From the NCBI GenBank assembly GCA_024409185.1, contig JAKSUD010000059.1, positions 1 through 6,085 of the forward strand: a stretch of 6,085 nt of DNA, given 5' to 3'. The position numbers and the translations under genes were made by a program. Source of the stretch: an archaeon. Lineage in GTDB: Archaea > Methanobacteriota > Methanobacteria > Methanobacteriales > Methanobacteriaceae. This document shows positions 6,005 through 6,085 of the stretch, in pieces; position 1 is the stretch's first letter, and every line of letters starts with the position of its first letter. The notes under the pieces are model-generated. The model was not told the DNA's origin. It saw nothing but the letters and a program-made list of their open reading frames with translations, and did not search any database.

Positions 6005-6085
6005 TTTTATTAATTTCATGTGATATTATAAAATTATTATTTTTTATTAGTTTTTCCTTTTTCTTAGGTTGATAAATTATTATTT
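6005..6085. other. AT-rich intergenic end of the window, no gene seen
   Basis: No open frame of useful length, RNA gene or further repeat was seen. Several T-runs near 6040-6065 could serve as a plus-strand terminator for nothing visible here, or may belong to the control region of a gene beyond the window. Confidence 0.5.

Noticed and set aside
1..6085. CRISPR array, tRNA, rRNA or insertion sequence
   Set aside because: No regularly spaced repeats, cloverleaf-like segment, GC-rich RNA island or transposase-like frame was found.

Overview
The window is about three quarters A+T in its genes and higher between them. It uses AGA for Arg and TTA for Leu, has Shine-Dalgarno sites of the GGTGA/AGGAG type, and carries archaeal-looking TATA boxes. 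Together with the gene content (two flavodoxin-ferredoxin fusion proteins of the EFR1 type, an iron-sulfur aldo/keto reductase and an NSS-family sodium symporter), this points to a methanogen of the Methanobacteriales, most likely Methanobrevibacter or a close relative such as Methanosphaera. That placement is inferred from composition and gene families; there is no rRNA here to confirm it.

Layout. Bases 1-150 are an AT-rich leader with T-tracts and a candidate promoter. Bases 151-1257 encode a membrane-anchored calcineurin-like metallophosphoesterase with all its metal-binding motifs, interrupted by one in-frame TAA at 652-654. Next come three same-strand redox genes: two tandem paralogous flavodoxin/2x[4Fe-4S] proteins (1353-2108 and 2197-2952), then an aldo/keto reductase with a C-terminal ferredoxin-like tail (3008-4272). 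The reductase frame is broken by what looks like one missing G in a G-run at 4052-4055. A short convergent intergenic region (4273-4384) separates these from a complete NSS sodium-dependent transporter on the minus strand (4385-5860). Bases 5861-6085 hold its leader and promoter region, including a perfect 13-bp inverted repeat that overlaps a TATA-like box.

How the genes may work together. The three redox proteins all end in paired Cys motifs for [4Fe-4S] clusters, and two of them add an N-terminal FMN-binding flavodoxin fold. They could form an electron-transfer set in which ferredoxin or flavin electrons pass to or from the aldo/keto reductase; this is inference from adjacency and domains. 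The transporter sits convergently and is probably independent. Its sodium-site residues and a Glu matching LeuT Glu290 suggest a chloride-independent Na+/amino-acid symporter.

Nothing in the window is clearly a new system. The points most worth a second look are the two disrupted genes, the redox cluster, and the inverted repeat in front of the transporter. No RNA gene, CRISPR array or mobile element was seen.
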